From assembly GCA_040758525.1 (NCBI GenBank), contig JBFLVQ010000103.1, forward strand, positions 1 through 18,926: a stretch of 18,926 nucleotides of DNA. The letters run 5' to 3'. The notes below the pieces were generated by a model. It did no database searches. It saw only the letters and a list, made by a program, of their open reading frames with translations, and was not told where the DNA came from. Shown here in pieces: positions 1 to 7,891 of the stretch. How positions within the stretch are numbered: position 1 is the first letter of the stretch; every line of letters begins with the position of its first letter. This stretch comes from JBFLVQ01 sp040758525. GTDB taxonomy: Bacteria; Acidobacteriota; Blastocatellia; Chloracidobacteriales; JADJPF01. Made by a program: the position numbers and the translations under genes.

Positions 1-135
1 TTTATTCTTTCTAATTTTATAACTCTCATTACAGAACTCTTCTACTACCTTTTGCATTATTAAGAAATGCCCTACAAATTCATCATCAGAATCCATTATT
101 GATTTATGGCCACATGGGCAAGTAAGAGTTGTCAT
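1..135 (-). CDS. Small Cys-containing protein, C-terminus cut by window edge
   Basis: Reading the minus strand from an ATG at 133-135 gives 45 codons with no stop before base 1, so the gene is truncated at its 3' end by the window. The protein starts MTTLTCPCGHKSIMDSDDEF. A CPCGH cluster (Cys6, Cys8, His10) is followed by an acidic SDDEF stretch, then a hydrophobic or amphipathic segment and another Cys at residue 35. The layout recalls small DUF1059-like proteins (CxCG near the N-terminus, then an acidic DDE and a helix), but this is from memory and weak. The frame has a stop (TAA) nine codons upstream, so this ATG is the first available start. No strong Shine-Dalgarno is seen. It lies downstream of the 1045-residue gene on the same strand, 157 bp away, in AT-rich DNA. 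Confidence 0.5.
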   Translation of the reverse strand, partial: MTTLTCPCGHKSIMDSDDEFVGHFLIMQKVVEEFCNESYKIRKNK

Positions 136-292
136 AAACCATTCTTTAAATTCCCAATGTTATTTCAACTACCGCCGGTCTATACGAGATTATGCAGTTT
201 CAATTAATATAGTCACACCTTTTTTGGAATTTTGCTACTTTTGTCCGTTCAAGGTTGCTGTTTGATTATTTGACACACATCACTTTTAAGAA

Positions 293-3200
293 TCAGCTAG
301 GTTGCACCATTATCTTCAGCTCTGGTAGTTCATGTTTGAGGATTGCTGTGACAAGCTGGTATTTGCTGCGCAAAAATGTAACTAGCAATCGATCTGAAGC
401 TGCCTTGTTTGGTTCTACGAAGATAGGATCTATTTCTAGTTCTGTGCCGGTAATAAGCAGACCTTCATTACTAGAATGTAGTCCCACAGCACCAAGTATC
501 AAATACTCCGGTTTCCATTCTGTCAATTGGCTACCCACTCGATCAAGCAAGAATTGTTCAAAGCTCGCCAATGTTTCCTTAGCACGTGTACGCACCAGTC
601 CACAGAATGGTTTATTGAAAACAAGGAAAAGCACTAGATTAATGTGTCTGCCGGAGGAGAAGCTACGCAGTTCAGTAATATCCTCAAGCTGGTAGAAAGC
701 CGTTCCCGCTAGCGCACCTTCCACATAACGTTGGAAGGCATCTAGTTTGGCCAAGTATTCCTTAAGCTGTGTCTGTTCTTGTTCGGCAAAATTAAGCGCT
801 TCACCATGAGATTTAAGATTGGTAAGAAACTGTGCAGTATCACGCATGGCAGATTGGGCACTAAAGAAAGTGCGCCGCTGTTTGGCATCTGGGAAACTGT
901 CTCGTAATAATTGTCGTAATGCAGCAAAAAAATGTATTGCCGCACGTAGGTCAGCAACCTGCAGCAATGCGAGCAGCCGCAGAAAAGAGAGACGATCGAG
1001 TGCCTCACGGCCAAGCAGTTCATTACAGAGTGCCTCAATTGCACTGGCATCTCCCTCATCAATAATTGCCGGCTTGATCGGCAATGCCAATGCATCATCA
1101 GCCTGTAGTGATATAGCATCGCTCTTGTATGCTGCTCTACGTTTCAGTACTGGAGTTGGATAGTGTAATTCAAACTGTTTAATCGTATCGCCAAGTAGCG
1201 CAGATTGTGTACCAGCACTATCGATCTGTTTCAAGTCATCATAAAGCAGTTGTAGATGGCTCTTGATACTGGTTGTAAAAGCAAGCCAGGCGTCATGTTG
1301 GACATCTGGGTCATAGTAATAACTGATTGTCTCGGCAACGACTGCGCTTAAAGTGCCTCCGCCTCGCTGGCAACGTTGAAAGGAGTCTAAAACTTTACGG
1401 CCATTCTGTTCTGGATCAATGCTGAGCCGTTCTGCAGCAATTGGGCTTGAGCATTCAAGCAGTACCATCATACGTATAAGATCGGCGCACAAACGTAGTA
1501 ATCCTGTCACCGACTCTTCTAATGGTCGTGCAATTAATGCCGAGGTCCAGGGTTGACGGTCTGCCAACTTCGCCCAGAAATCCCAAGCCTTCGGTGCACA
1601 TCCACGCAATAGTGCCCAGATTGGCTGTGATGCTGTCAGCCATTTCGGATTGAAGCGTTTGCTGATCTCATCTTCTTGCCGATCTGCGCCTGCTGCAATT
1701 GTGGCCAACTCTACTGGCAATACTGCTTCTACATCTTCTGTAATGCTGCCTAAACGTGCGATCACACCACCAACAAAATTCCAGGTGCTGTTAAGCAGCT
1801 CCATCAGCCTTATCTGATCAGCAAGCATTAAGGCTGTGAGTGGATCTGGCAGACTCACCTTCTCGCCCTCGCCTGAAGTAGCGCGAGCAAAAAGCGCAGA
1901 GAGTTGAATTGAGAGCACGCTAGAGTTTTCTGGCGACGGTTCGCCCAATGCCGCAAATCCTGCCGTAACCTGTTTGGCATACTGTTCGCCAAGTAGCATT
2001 AATGGTCGGCGTTTTCCCATTGTCTTCCAAAAATGGGAAAGCCAGCGGAAACGCTCTAAATCTGGTAATGGTACAGCATCTGGGAAAGAGTAGGCTCGAT
2101 GATCGAGTAACGCCATACCAGCCAGTGTCTCCCAAGGACCACCTAAAGGACTATGTAGACGTGCTGCTAGCTTTGTATCAGCATCACTAACACGCTTTAT
2201 CACCTTTCCTGTCAATTGACAAGCAGTCTGAAATTTGTGTGTACGTGTAAGAGGATCCAAATCAAGCCGCGCCAGACCAGTAACACGATAGGGCTGTAGA
2301 TTAAGGCGTGCCTGCACATCTGGCCCTGTTGCTGACGCATTCACGGCATCAATGCTTTGCCAACGCGTCAGTGGTGGTGCAGAGATTAACAGGTAAGCTG
2401 CTAGTGCGGCATCACGCTTCAGTCGATTACCTGGTGTCTCTTCTGGCGCTGTCTGCCATTGCTGCTCTTCTGTTCGGTAAATCCAGATTCGTGAAGGATC
2501 ATCGAAATCGATGATCAGGTTGTTGCTTAACAAAGGTATTTCGAAATCGCAGAAATAGAATAGCTCCACGATTGCACGTAATAGTTGCATCACCGTGGGC
2601 CAGGCTGAAGGAGTAAATTGTGGTCGTCCTTGAGATTGAAAATAGACCTTCATCTCTTCGCTAAGCAAGACGATCACTTCCAAGCAATGGTGCAAGTAGG
2701 CAGCCGTATCGAGTTCAAAGAGTAGATCGGTGTTAAAAGGACTAGGCGCTTCTTCACAATGGCTAACCACAAGCCCTGGAAAGAGTGGGGTGAGACCATC
2801 TGCTAGTAGGCCAACTGGACGTGTGGGAAAACTACGCCGAAATGCGTATACACGCATTAGACCACGCCAACTCTGACCTAGTAGCCGTATACGTTGTTCG
2901 GCAAGATTATGATCCTCATTACTTGCTCCACCTATGATTGGTCGTAGTAGTGTATCAAGCGCTTCCAGCGGTGCGATGTAGTAGCGTAGTGCCTGTAGTT
3001 CAGCCTGTCTAGTGCGTATCTCACTATCCAATTGGGCACGATTCTGCTCAGAATAACGGCTAGGATCGGCAGCGCTAATCTTTTGTAGCGCATCCATACG
3101 AGTACGCGTCAAAGTGATGGCTTTACGCTTCTTTACTAACGCGGCACGAAAGACCTCTATGGCACGTAATAATTCTTCGCGCTGTTCTTCAAGAAGTCTA

Positions 3201-3430
3201 TATCCGATTTCAGTATCACGTGTCTGCCAATCTAGATAAAGAGCGGCCTCATCTTCAGCAGTGAGGTAATCGGCACTGAAGAGTTCTGCGGGAATACGGT
3301 GTGCGAGTGCTAGAGGATCACCAAATACACGCTCTGCCCATTGTCTTGGCGACCGTTGTGCCGACTCTTTTTCGGCATCTTGAGAGAAAAATAGATCTGG
3401 TAGTGAAGAATCGCCTAAATTTCCACTCAT
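293..3430 (-). CDS. Large soluble protein of unknown function (1045 aa)
   Basis: I do not recognise the family. The ORF is long, uninterrupted and preceded by GAGGG (3435-3439) four bases before the ATG, so it is surely a gene. The protein is Leu- and Ala-rich and mostly predicted helical. A charged, coiled-coil-like stretch lies at about residues 60-150, rich in Glu, Arg and Gln, with heptad-like leucines. There is no signal peptide, no convincing membrane segment, no Walker motif and no Cys cluster, so it is probably a cytoplasmic scaffold-like or repeat-like helical protein. The C-terminal 80 residues look more beta-rich and end in a polar tail. It lies 86 bp downstream of the zinc-knuckle Ser/Thr kinase on the same strand. 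It could be co-transcribed with the kinase and might be its partner or substrate, but that is inference from position only. Confidence 0.85.
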   Translation of the reverse strand: MSGNLGDSSLPDLFFSQDAEKESAQRSPRQWAERVFGDPLALAHRIPAELFSADYLTAEDEAALYLDWQTRDTEIGYRLLEEQREELLRAIEVFRAALVKKRKAITLTRTRMDALQKISAADPSRYSEQNRAQLDSEIRTRQAELQALRYYIAPLEALDTLLRPIIGGASNEDHNLAEQRIRLLGQSWRGLMRVYAFRRSFPTRPVGLLADGLTPLFPGLVVSHCEEAPSPFNTDLLFELDTAAYLHHCLEVIVLLSEEMKVYFQSQGRPQFTPSAWPTVMQLLRAIVELFYFCDFEIPLLSNNLIIDFDDPSRIWIYRTEEQQWQTAPEETPGNRLKRDAALAAYLLISAPPLTRWQSIDAVNASATGPDVQARLNLQPYRVTGLARLDLDPLTRTHKFQTACQLTGKVIKRVSDADTKLAARLHSPLGGPWETLAGMALLDHRAYSFPDAVPLPDLERFRWLSHFWKTMGKRRPLMLLGEQYAKQVTAGFAALGEPSPENSSVLSIQLSALFARATSGEGEKVSLPDPLTALMLADQIRLMELLNSTWNFVGGVIARLGSITEDVEAVLPVELATIAAGADRQEDEISKRFNPKWLTASQPIWALLRGCAPKAWDFWAKLADRQPWTSALIARPLEESVTGLLRLCADLIRMMVLLECSSPIAAERLSIDPEQNGRKVLDSFQRCQRGGGTLSAVVAETISYYYDPDVQHDAWLAFTTSIKSHLQLLYDDLKQIDSAGTQSALLGDTIKQFELHYPTPVLKRRAAYKSDAISLQADDALALPIKPAIIDEGDASAIEALCNELLGREALDRLSFLRLLALLQVADLRAAIHFFAALRQLLRDSFPDAKQRRTFFSAQSAMRDTAQFLTNLKSHGEALNFAEQEQTQLKEYLAKLDAFQRYVEGALAGTAFYQLEDITELRSFSSGRHINLVLFLVFNKPFCGLVRTRAKETLASFEQFLLDRVGSQLTEWKPEYLILGAVGLHSSNEGLLITGTELEIDPIFVEPNKAASDRLLVTFLRSKYQLVTAILKHELPELKIMVQPS

Positions 3431-3516
3431 AGAACCCTCAAAGGGCAGAACAATTCACACCAGACAATGATAGACTGGCGGGTGGATAGTGTGCTGAAAG
3501 CACAACTTTTCTATCC

Positions 3517-5109
3517 CTATGGCCGAGATGTGCTCTGATTTGCCGGCACATCAGGCAATGGCTTGACCGTGATCGGCGAACGTTGACTATAAATAATGAA
3601 GATCACCAGTGCGATGGCGAGTACAGTAACAATCAAGGCACCAATGGCCAGTTCTCGTTTCATCGAGATGATCAGTTCAATAAAGGTTTCCGGCTCTTCT
3701 TCACGTAGCCCGATTGGTTGAGTTGCATAGCCCACCCCTGTCTGCCAATTATGTGCCTCTCCTGCCAATTGCACGGCAGGCATAACCGCTTCGATAGGCC
3801 GACTAGTAGCATTCTCTAACTTCGGTTTATTGGCCATTGCCACAGTGTCATAAAAGACCTGCTGGGTTTGACGTTTAGTCATCTTCAAGGAATCTCTCAC
3901 TGAACTATCGTCAAGTTGTCCGGTACTATTGCCGGGTGTGATCATACCGGTATGTCCACGTGGTGAATCTTCCATCAACTCAGTAGGGCGATCTTTGCTA
4001 GAAACCTTGGCTACGGCAGGTTGGGGTGTACTGCCAGACTCGCTCGCAGTCACAACCAAAGAAGAGGCAACAGACGCCTCTGGCTTTATGCTAATCGCTG
4101 GTATAACTGTAGGCGTTGATTGTTGGCCAGCAGATTTGTAGGTCTCCTGATAAGCTGCCTTGAGCTGTTGGGCAAACTCCGCCGCCGATCCAATACGTTC
4201 ATCGCGCTTCTTCTTGAGCGCATTTTGCACAACTTCATTTATTTGGGGATGAATGGAGGGATCGGCACTAAAGAGTGGCTTGGGATCCTTAAATAGATGC
4301 CCACCAATAATGCTCTGTACAGTGCCAGAAAAAGGCGTATCGCCAGTAAGCATTTCATAGAGCAGTACGCCTATTGCATAGATGTCGGCGCGTCTATCGA
4401 TCTGCTCTCCTTCATAATACTCTGGTGCCATATAATGTGGTGTACCTAACACTTCGCCGGTCTGTGTAAGGTTGGTTTTACTACCTTCACCTTCGCCAGA
4501 AACCAACTTGGCAAGCCCAAAGTCAACCACCTTGACCAGCAGTGAGCCGTCTGGCGACTCTTTTAGCATCACATTCTCCGGCTTGAGATCGCGATGTATG
4601 ATCCCTTGCTGGTGGGCTACCTCAACAACACCACAAACCTGTGAGACCCATTCAATTGCCTGCTCGATCTCAATCTTCTTTTTGTTCATCAGCAGGTGGC
4701 GTAATGAAAAGCCGCGAATGAATTCCATTACCAGATAAGCGCTGCCATCCTGTAGCACACCAAAGTCATGTATGGTTACACCATTGGGATGCTCAATCTT
4801 GGCGGAAGCTTTTGCTTCACGTAGAAAGCGTGCTGTGGCGCGCTCATCGGCACTCATATTCTTATGCAGTACCTTAATGGCAACGGGCCGTTCAAGCAGC
4901 ACATGATGGCCTTCATAGACCGCGCCCATACCACCACGGCCAATTAATCGTTCTATACGGTATTTCTCGGCAATCGTAAAACCGAGGAATGGATCTTTTT
5001 TCTCTTCACTACGCCGGCTGGAAACTTTTTCCACCAACTGCGCGGCATCGATCGGGCAGAAAGCTTGATCGTCACTGTACTCAGCACTGCACTTTGGACA
5101 GTATTTCAT
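3517..5109 (-). CDS. Membrane-anchored Ser/Thr protein kinase with N-terminal zinc knuckle
   Basis: Hanks-type Ser/Thr kinase, about 530 aa, phosphorylating unknown cytoplasmic targets. Numbered from ATG 5109: zinc knuckle C4-x2-C7...C18-x2-D21 (CPKC and FCPID, Asp in place of the fourth Cys). The kinase domain spans about 45-325: glycine loop GRGGMG 57-62, ATP lysine K79 in AIKV, helix-C Glu98, HRDLKPEN with catalytic D174, DFG 197-199, APE 228-230. A Ser/Thr/Pro-rich linker follows, then one transmembrane helix at about 485-506. Only about 24 residues remain outside, so there is no classical extracellular sensor domain. A longer reading begins at TTG 5133, but the ATG gives the usual family start MKYCPKC and has a GACAGG sequence just upstream, so I prefer it. 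The knuckle-kinase combination is common in Acidobacteriota-like genomes. It is followed by the 1045-residue unknown. Confidence 0.95.
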   Translation of the reverse strand: MKYCPKCSAEYSDDQAFCPIDAAQLVEKVSSRRSEEKKDPFLGFTIAEKYRIERLIGRGGMGAVYEGHHVLLERPVAIKVLHKNMSADERATARFLREAKASAKIEHPNGVTIHDFGVLQDGSAYLVMEFIRGFSLRHLLMNKKKIEIEQAIEWVSQVCGVVEVAHQQGIIHRDLKPENVMLKESPDGSLLVKVVDFGLAKLVSGEGEGSKTNLTQTGEVLGTPHYMAPEYYEGEQIDRRADIYAIGVLLYEMLTGDTPFSGTVQSIIGGHLFKDPKPLFSADPSIHPQINEVVQNALKKKRDERIGSAAEFAQQLKAAYQETYKSAGQQSTPTVIPAISIKPEASVASSLVVTASESGSTPQPAVAKVSSKDRPTELMEDSPRGHTGMITPGNSTGQLDDSSVRDSLKMTKRQTQQVFYDTVAMANKPKLENATSRPIEAVMPAVQLAGEAHNWQTGVGYATQPIGLREEEPETFIELIISMKRELAIGALIVTVLAIALVIFIIYSQRSPITVKPLPDVPANQSTSRP

Positions 5110-5171
5110 AGATGACCTGTCGCCTATTATCAATTGGGGGTCAGTAATGCCGGTCGGCCCCTACCGCGGAT

Positions 5172-5177
5172 ATTATA
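5172..5177 (-). promoter_or_regulatory. Possible -10 box for the kinase gene
   Basis: On the minus strand this is a perfect TATAAT, about 62 bp upstream of the kinase ATG at 5109. No good -35 sits 17 bp upstream; a TTCACC is found at a 20 bp distance. The match is short and the call is tentative. Confidence 0.3.
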
Positions 5178-5230
5178 CTGCGCTTCCGCTCGTTTTTGGT
5201 GAAAAAGTAAGCGATGAAACTGGTCGAAAG

Positions 5231-5242
5231 CGCCCGAAGGCG
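5231..5242 (-). terminator. Short UUCG-tetraloop hairpin between two minus-strand genes
   Basis: The minus strand reads CGCC-TTCG-GGCG: a 4-bp GC stem closed by a very stable cUUCGg tetraloop. It lies 56 bp after the stop of the 63-residue membrane protein and before the kinase promoter region. No clean U-run follows (CTTTCG instead), so it could be a weak or Rho-assisted end, a processing or stability element, or chance. Confidence 0.3.
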
Positions 5243-5297
5243 AGTGGCGAGCGCATTTTGGTGAGGAAATGTATCTATTATTCGCTGCCATTTACTA

Positions 5298-5489
5298 TCA
5301 GCGCAGCCTCTTCTGCGAACTGCCTGATAGTACCCCTGACTTCAAGCCAGTGGCGATAAAAAGCGGCCAGAAGAGTACCACCAGAAGCATCGTGGGGGTG
5401 TTGATCTTGGCCACAAACTTGGCATAGACGCTTATAATCACGCCTACCACTGCGTAAACGATAAGCAGCGAGATAAGCAGATCGATCAT
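5298..5489 (-). CDS. Small two-helix membrane protein (63 aa)
   Basis: A short ORF that looks real because a full GGAGGGA ribosome binding site (5495-5501 on the plus strand) lies five bases before its ATG. The protein starts MIDLLISLLIVYAVVGVI. It has two hydrophobic segments, at about residues 3-23 and 32-50, separated by a short loop with Lys, and a basic C-terminal tail ending in QKRLR. This suggests a small inner-membrane hairpin with both ends in the cytoplasm. I do not recognise a named family. It is upstream of the kinase on the same strand with a 188 bp gap, and divergent from the GMC oxidoreductase, with an AT-rich shared promoter region between 5490 and 5569. Confidence 0.7.
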   Translation of the reverse strand: MIDLLISLLIVYAVVGVIISVYAKFVAKINTPTMLLVVLFWPLFIATGLKSGVLSGSSQKRLR

Positions 5490-5569
5490 TACTATCCCTC
5501 CAATGACATTAGGGTTCCATATAACTATAGACTAAACTATATAAGGACTTCCAGTACTTGTTTGCGAAG
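5490..5569. promoter_or_regulatory. AT-rich divergent promoter region
   Basis: This is the only DNA between the divergent 63-aa membrane protein and the GMC oxidoreductase. It contains several TATA-like hexamers on both strands around 5519-5544 (two ACTATA copies and a TATATAAGG), so it must hold both start sites if the two genes have their own promoters. I cannot single out one -35/-10 pair. An AAGGA at 5543-5547 may serve as ribosome binding site for a TTG start at 5558. Confidence 0.35.
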
Positions 5570-7105
5570 ATGACTAACAAGCAGACATTTGACGCGATTG
5601 TGATCGGTTCGGGATTTGGCGGCGCCGTGCTGGCTTGTCGTCTCTCCAATGCTGGGTTGCGTGTAGCCGTGTTGGAGCGTGGGCGACGTTGGGGGGTCGA
5701 TTTTCCCCGGCCAGGTTCATCTGCTCCCTGGCGTTGGAATGAGACCAATCGTGGCCTTTTTGAACTGCGTTCTTTCTCTCATATGGATGTGATTGTCGCA
5801 GCCGGTCTGGGCGGGGGATCGCTTATCTATACCAATATACAACAACGCGCCCATACAGATGCCTTTACACAGGGCTGGCCAGCAGAGATCACCCGCTCAT
5901 CACTCGATCCTTACTATGACTTAGTAGAACAGATGTTGCGACCAGCGTTGGCACCGACTGGTTCTCGTACTGCCCTTGCTACTGCTGCTCAAGCAGCAGG
6001 TATTGCCAATAGGCTCGCCCAACCACGATTAGCGATCTGCTGGGAAACGCCTGGAAAGGATCTATTCAATGAATTTGGCGCACGTCAGCGTGGCTGCACT
6101 GGTTGTGGCTTGTGTGTGTTGGGCTGTTGTGAAGGGGCAAAAAATACTCTTGACCTAAACTACCTAAAAGTCGCAGAGGATCGGGGCGCATTGCTCTTAC
6201 CTGGACATGAGGCGATCGGTATTGCGACAGTTGCAGTTGGTTATCAGGTAGATTGCCAGGTCCATAACGAGCAGGGTACAACCGAACACAGACAGTTTAT
6301 AGCTCCCCGTCTGGTGATTGCCGCCGGTACGCTGGGCAGCAATCAATTACTACTACGCAGTAAATTTATCCTTAAGACCCTACCGGCCTTAAGCAATGCG
6401 TTAGGAAAGAACTTCTCTGGCAATGGAGACTTCTTTGCCGCTGCCCTAGGCACAAGTATGGCCATTGAGAGAAGTGGCCCAAGTGTTACAGCAATGCTAG
6501 ATTACTGGCCTGAAGGCCGTTTTTTGTTGTTAGAGGGTATTGTACCAGAACTATTTGGTGAGAAAATGGCCCGCCCTATTACAGCATTGAGTCGGCTATA
6601 CAATTATCGCAAGCACCTAGATAATTTTTGGCGGCAGTGGTTTGGTAAACCTCTGCGATCAACCCTGCCTGACTATAATCGTACCACCGCACTTGCACAT
6701 ACGCTGCTCTTCTTCTTAATGGGCGTTGATGCTTCGGATGGGGAACTCTCCTTAGATAAACAGGGCCGACTTACCCTTGCCTGGCACAATCGTGGTAGCC
6801 TACCACTATTTCGCACAATGATTAGAGAATTAGGTAAACTTGCCAAAGGATTAGATGCTTGGCTAATCCTAAGTCCCAGTTGGTGGCTGGGACGCCGACT
6901 TGCCACCGTACATCCATTGGGTGGTTGCGCAATGTCAGATGATCCTGCGAAAGGCGTAGTATCGCCGGCTGGTGAGGTTTATGGTTATCCCGGCCTATAT
7001 GTGGCAGATGGCTCGCTTATGCCACGTGCGATCGGAGTACCACCTTCGGCAACGATCGCGGCGCTAGCAGAACGTATCGCTGCACGACTCATTGAGACAT
7101 TGTGA
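5570..7105 (+). CDS. GMC-family FAD oxidoreductase, cholesterol-oxidase-like
   Basis: A 511-aa flavoprotein that should oxidise an alcohol group, perhaps on a sterol-like or other hydrophobic substrate. From ATG 5570: the dinucleotide-binding motif GSGFGG is at 13-18, and GLGGGS at 79-84 is the conserved GMC FAD contact. The C-terminal block VHPLGG has the presumed catalytic His near residue 448, followed by the FAD-closing stretch YVADGSLMPRAIGVPPS. A Cys cluster, C166-x2-C169-x2-C172-x3-C176, precedes the EGAKNTLDLNYL block. This cluster is usual in the cholesterol-oxidase branch of GMC proteins but has ferredoxin-like spacing. No signal peptide is seen, so it is likely cytoplasmic. The start is uncertain: TTG at 5558 would have AAGGA ten bases upstream, while ATG 5570 lacks a clear site. 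It converges with the ArsR-type gene, with only 7 bp between the two stops. Confidence 0.93.
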   Translation: MTNKQTFDAIVIGSGFGGAVLACRLSNAGLRVAVLERGRRWGVDFPRPGSSAPWRWNETNRGLFELRSFSHMDVIVAAGLGGGSLIYTNIQQRAHTDAFTQGWPAEITRSSLDPYYDLVEQMLRPALAPTGSRTALATAAQAAGIANRLAQPRLAICWETPGKDLFNEFGARQRGCTGCGLCVLGCCEGAKNTLDLNYLKVAEDRGALLLPGHEAIGIATVAVGYQVDCQVHNEQGTTEHRQFIAPRLVIAAGTLGSNQLLLRSKFILKTLPALSNALGKNFSGNGDFFAAALGTSMAIERSGPSVTAMLDYWPEGRFLLLEGIVPELFGEKMARPITALSRLYNYRKHLDNFWRQWFGKPLRSTLPDYNRTTALAHTLLFFLMGVDASDGELSLDKQGRLTLAWHNRGSLPLFRTMIRELGKLAKGLDAWLILSPSWWLGRRLATVHPLGGCAMSDDPAKGVVSPAGEVYGYPGLYVADGSLMPRAIGVPPSATIAALAERIAARLIETL

Positions 7106-7112
7106 TAAGCAG

Positions 7113-7808
7113 CTAGTTTGAGAGTTCTATATTGAAAACTTTGTAAAACATCTCCTGCCCTATATGGGTAATTCGAACTGTCCGACTACCTTTTACTCTG
7201 GCAATCCAGCCAAGTTCGAATAGATGGATGAGAATTGCCGCTCCCAACGCTCCCGCTATATGATCACGACGCTCACTCCAATCAAAACACTGTTTAGCAA
7301 ATACACGTCTCTTACGCTCTGCTGCTTTGATATCTATGCCAAATTCATCGAACCATTTTGACCCTTGTCTTGTTACTCTGTAATACACTCCGGAAAGCTT
7401 GATTATTCCCTTCTCAATTAGAGAGTAGGCTAATTCAACGCCGACCTTTCCAGCTAGATGATCGTAACAGGTTCGCGCTAACCGCATCGCTTTTACATCT
7501 ACACTCATCTGCATTTGACGTGGCTGTGGTGGACTAGGGGCAAAAGCTAGCAACGATTCAATCAATTGCCCAACCTCCCAAGTAGCTAGGCGATAGTAGC
7601 GATGCCGTCCATGTCGCTCAACAACAAGCAGCCTTCCCTCCATAAGCTTTGCTAGGTGTGAGCTTGCCGTTTGTGGTGAAACCCACGCCTGTTGTGCTAG
7701 TTCACTGGCTGGTAGCGCACGACCATCAAGCAATGCCATAAGCATTGAAGCTCGCGCCGGTTCGGCGATCAGCGCAGCTATTGAACTGATATCTGGTATT
7801 GCAATCAT
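7113..7808 (-). CDS. ArsR-type winged-helix transcriptional regulator (231 aa)
   Basis: The N-terminal 90 residues form an ArsR-like winged helix: EPARASMLMALLDGRALPASELAQ (split here as helices 2 and 3), a recognition helix SPQTASSHLAKLME at about 44-57, and a basic wing VERHGRHRYYRL. The remaining 140 residues are longer than in minimal metal-sensing ArsR proteins. They contain two related Cys/His blocks, CYDHLAG at C114 and CFDWSERRDHIAGALG at C174, as I recall from the longer 220-240 aa members of the family. No metal site like the CxC of SmtB/ArsR is visible, so the signal is unknown. It is divergent from the secreted alpha/beta hydrolase and convergent with the GMC gene. It probably represses the hydrolase gene, itself, or both from the shared 83 bp gap. 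No strong ribosome site precedes the ATG. Confidence 0.92.
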   Translation of the reverse strand: MIAIPDISSIAALIAEPARASMLMALLDGRALPASELAQQAWVSPQTASSHLAKLMEGRLLVVERHGRHRYYRLATWEVGQLIESLLAFAPSPPQPRQMQMSVDVKAMRLARTCYDHLAGKVGVELAYSLIEKGIIKLSGVYYRVTRQGSKWFDEFGIDIKAAERKRRVFAKQCFDWSERRDHIAGALGAAILIHLFELGWIARVKGSRTVRITHIGQEMFYKVFNIELSN

Positions 7809-7831
7809 ATTTCGATGATAAATGAAACATT

Positions 7832-7844
7832 CTTGATAGACAAG
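7832..7844. promoter_or_regulatory. Possible regulator half-sites in divergent gap
   Basis: The inverted repeat CTTG-ATAGA-CAAG lies in the 83 bp between the ArsR-type gene and the hydrolase gene. Its place is right for an operator of the divergent regulator, but four-base arms can arise by chance. Confidence 0.25.
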
Positions 7845-7876
7845 CTGCTATATTGCCCCTGATCGCATTTCAAATC

Positions 7877-7883
7877 AAAGGAG
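7877..7883 (+). promoter_or_regulatory. Ribosome binding site deciding the hydrolase start
   Basis: AAAGGAG ends eight bases before the ATG at 7892. A longer in-frame reading from TTG 7853 would place this site inside the coding region and would bury the signal peptide, so 7892 is the start. Confidence 0.75.
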
Positions 7884-7891
7884 AAACAGAT

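Noticed and set aside
255..695. 146-codon plus-strand ORF
   Set aside because: Lies almost wholly antisense to the end of the 1045-aa gene, has no domain or ribosome site, and the composition follows the opposite frame.
5110..5133. TTG start giving eight extra residues to the kinase
   Set aside because: No ribosome site before it, while the ATG at 5109 gives the usual MKYCPKC start.
7853..7891. TTG start for the hydrolase
   Set aside because: It would put the AAAGGAG site inside the gene and hide the signal peptide.
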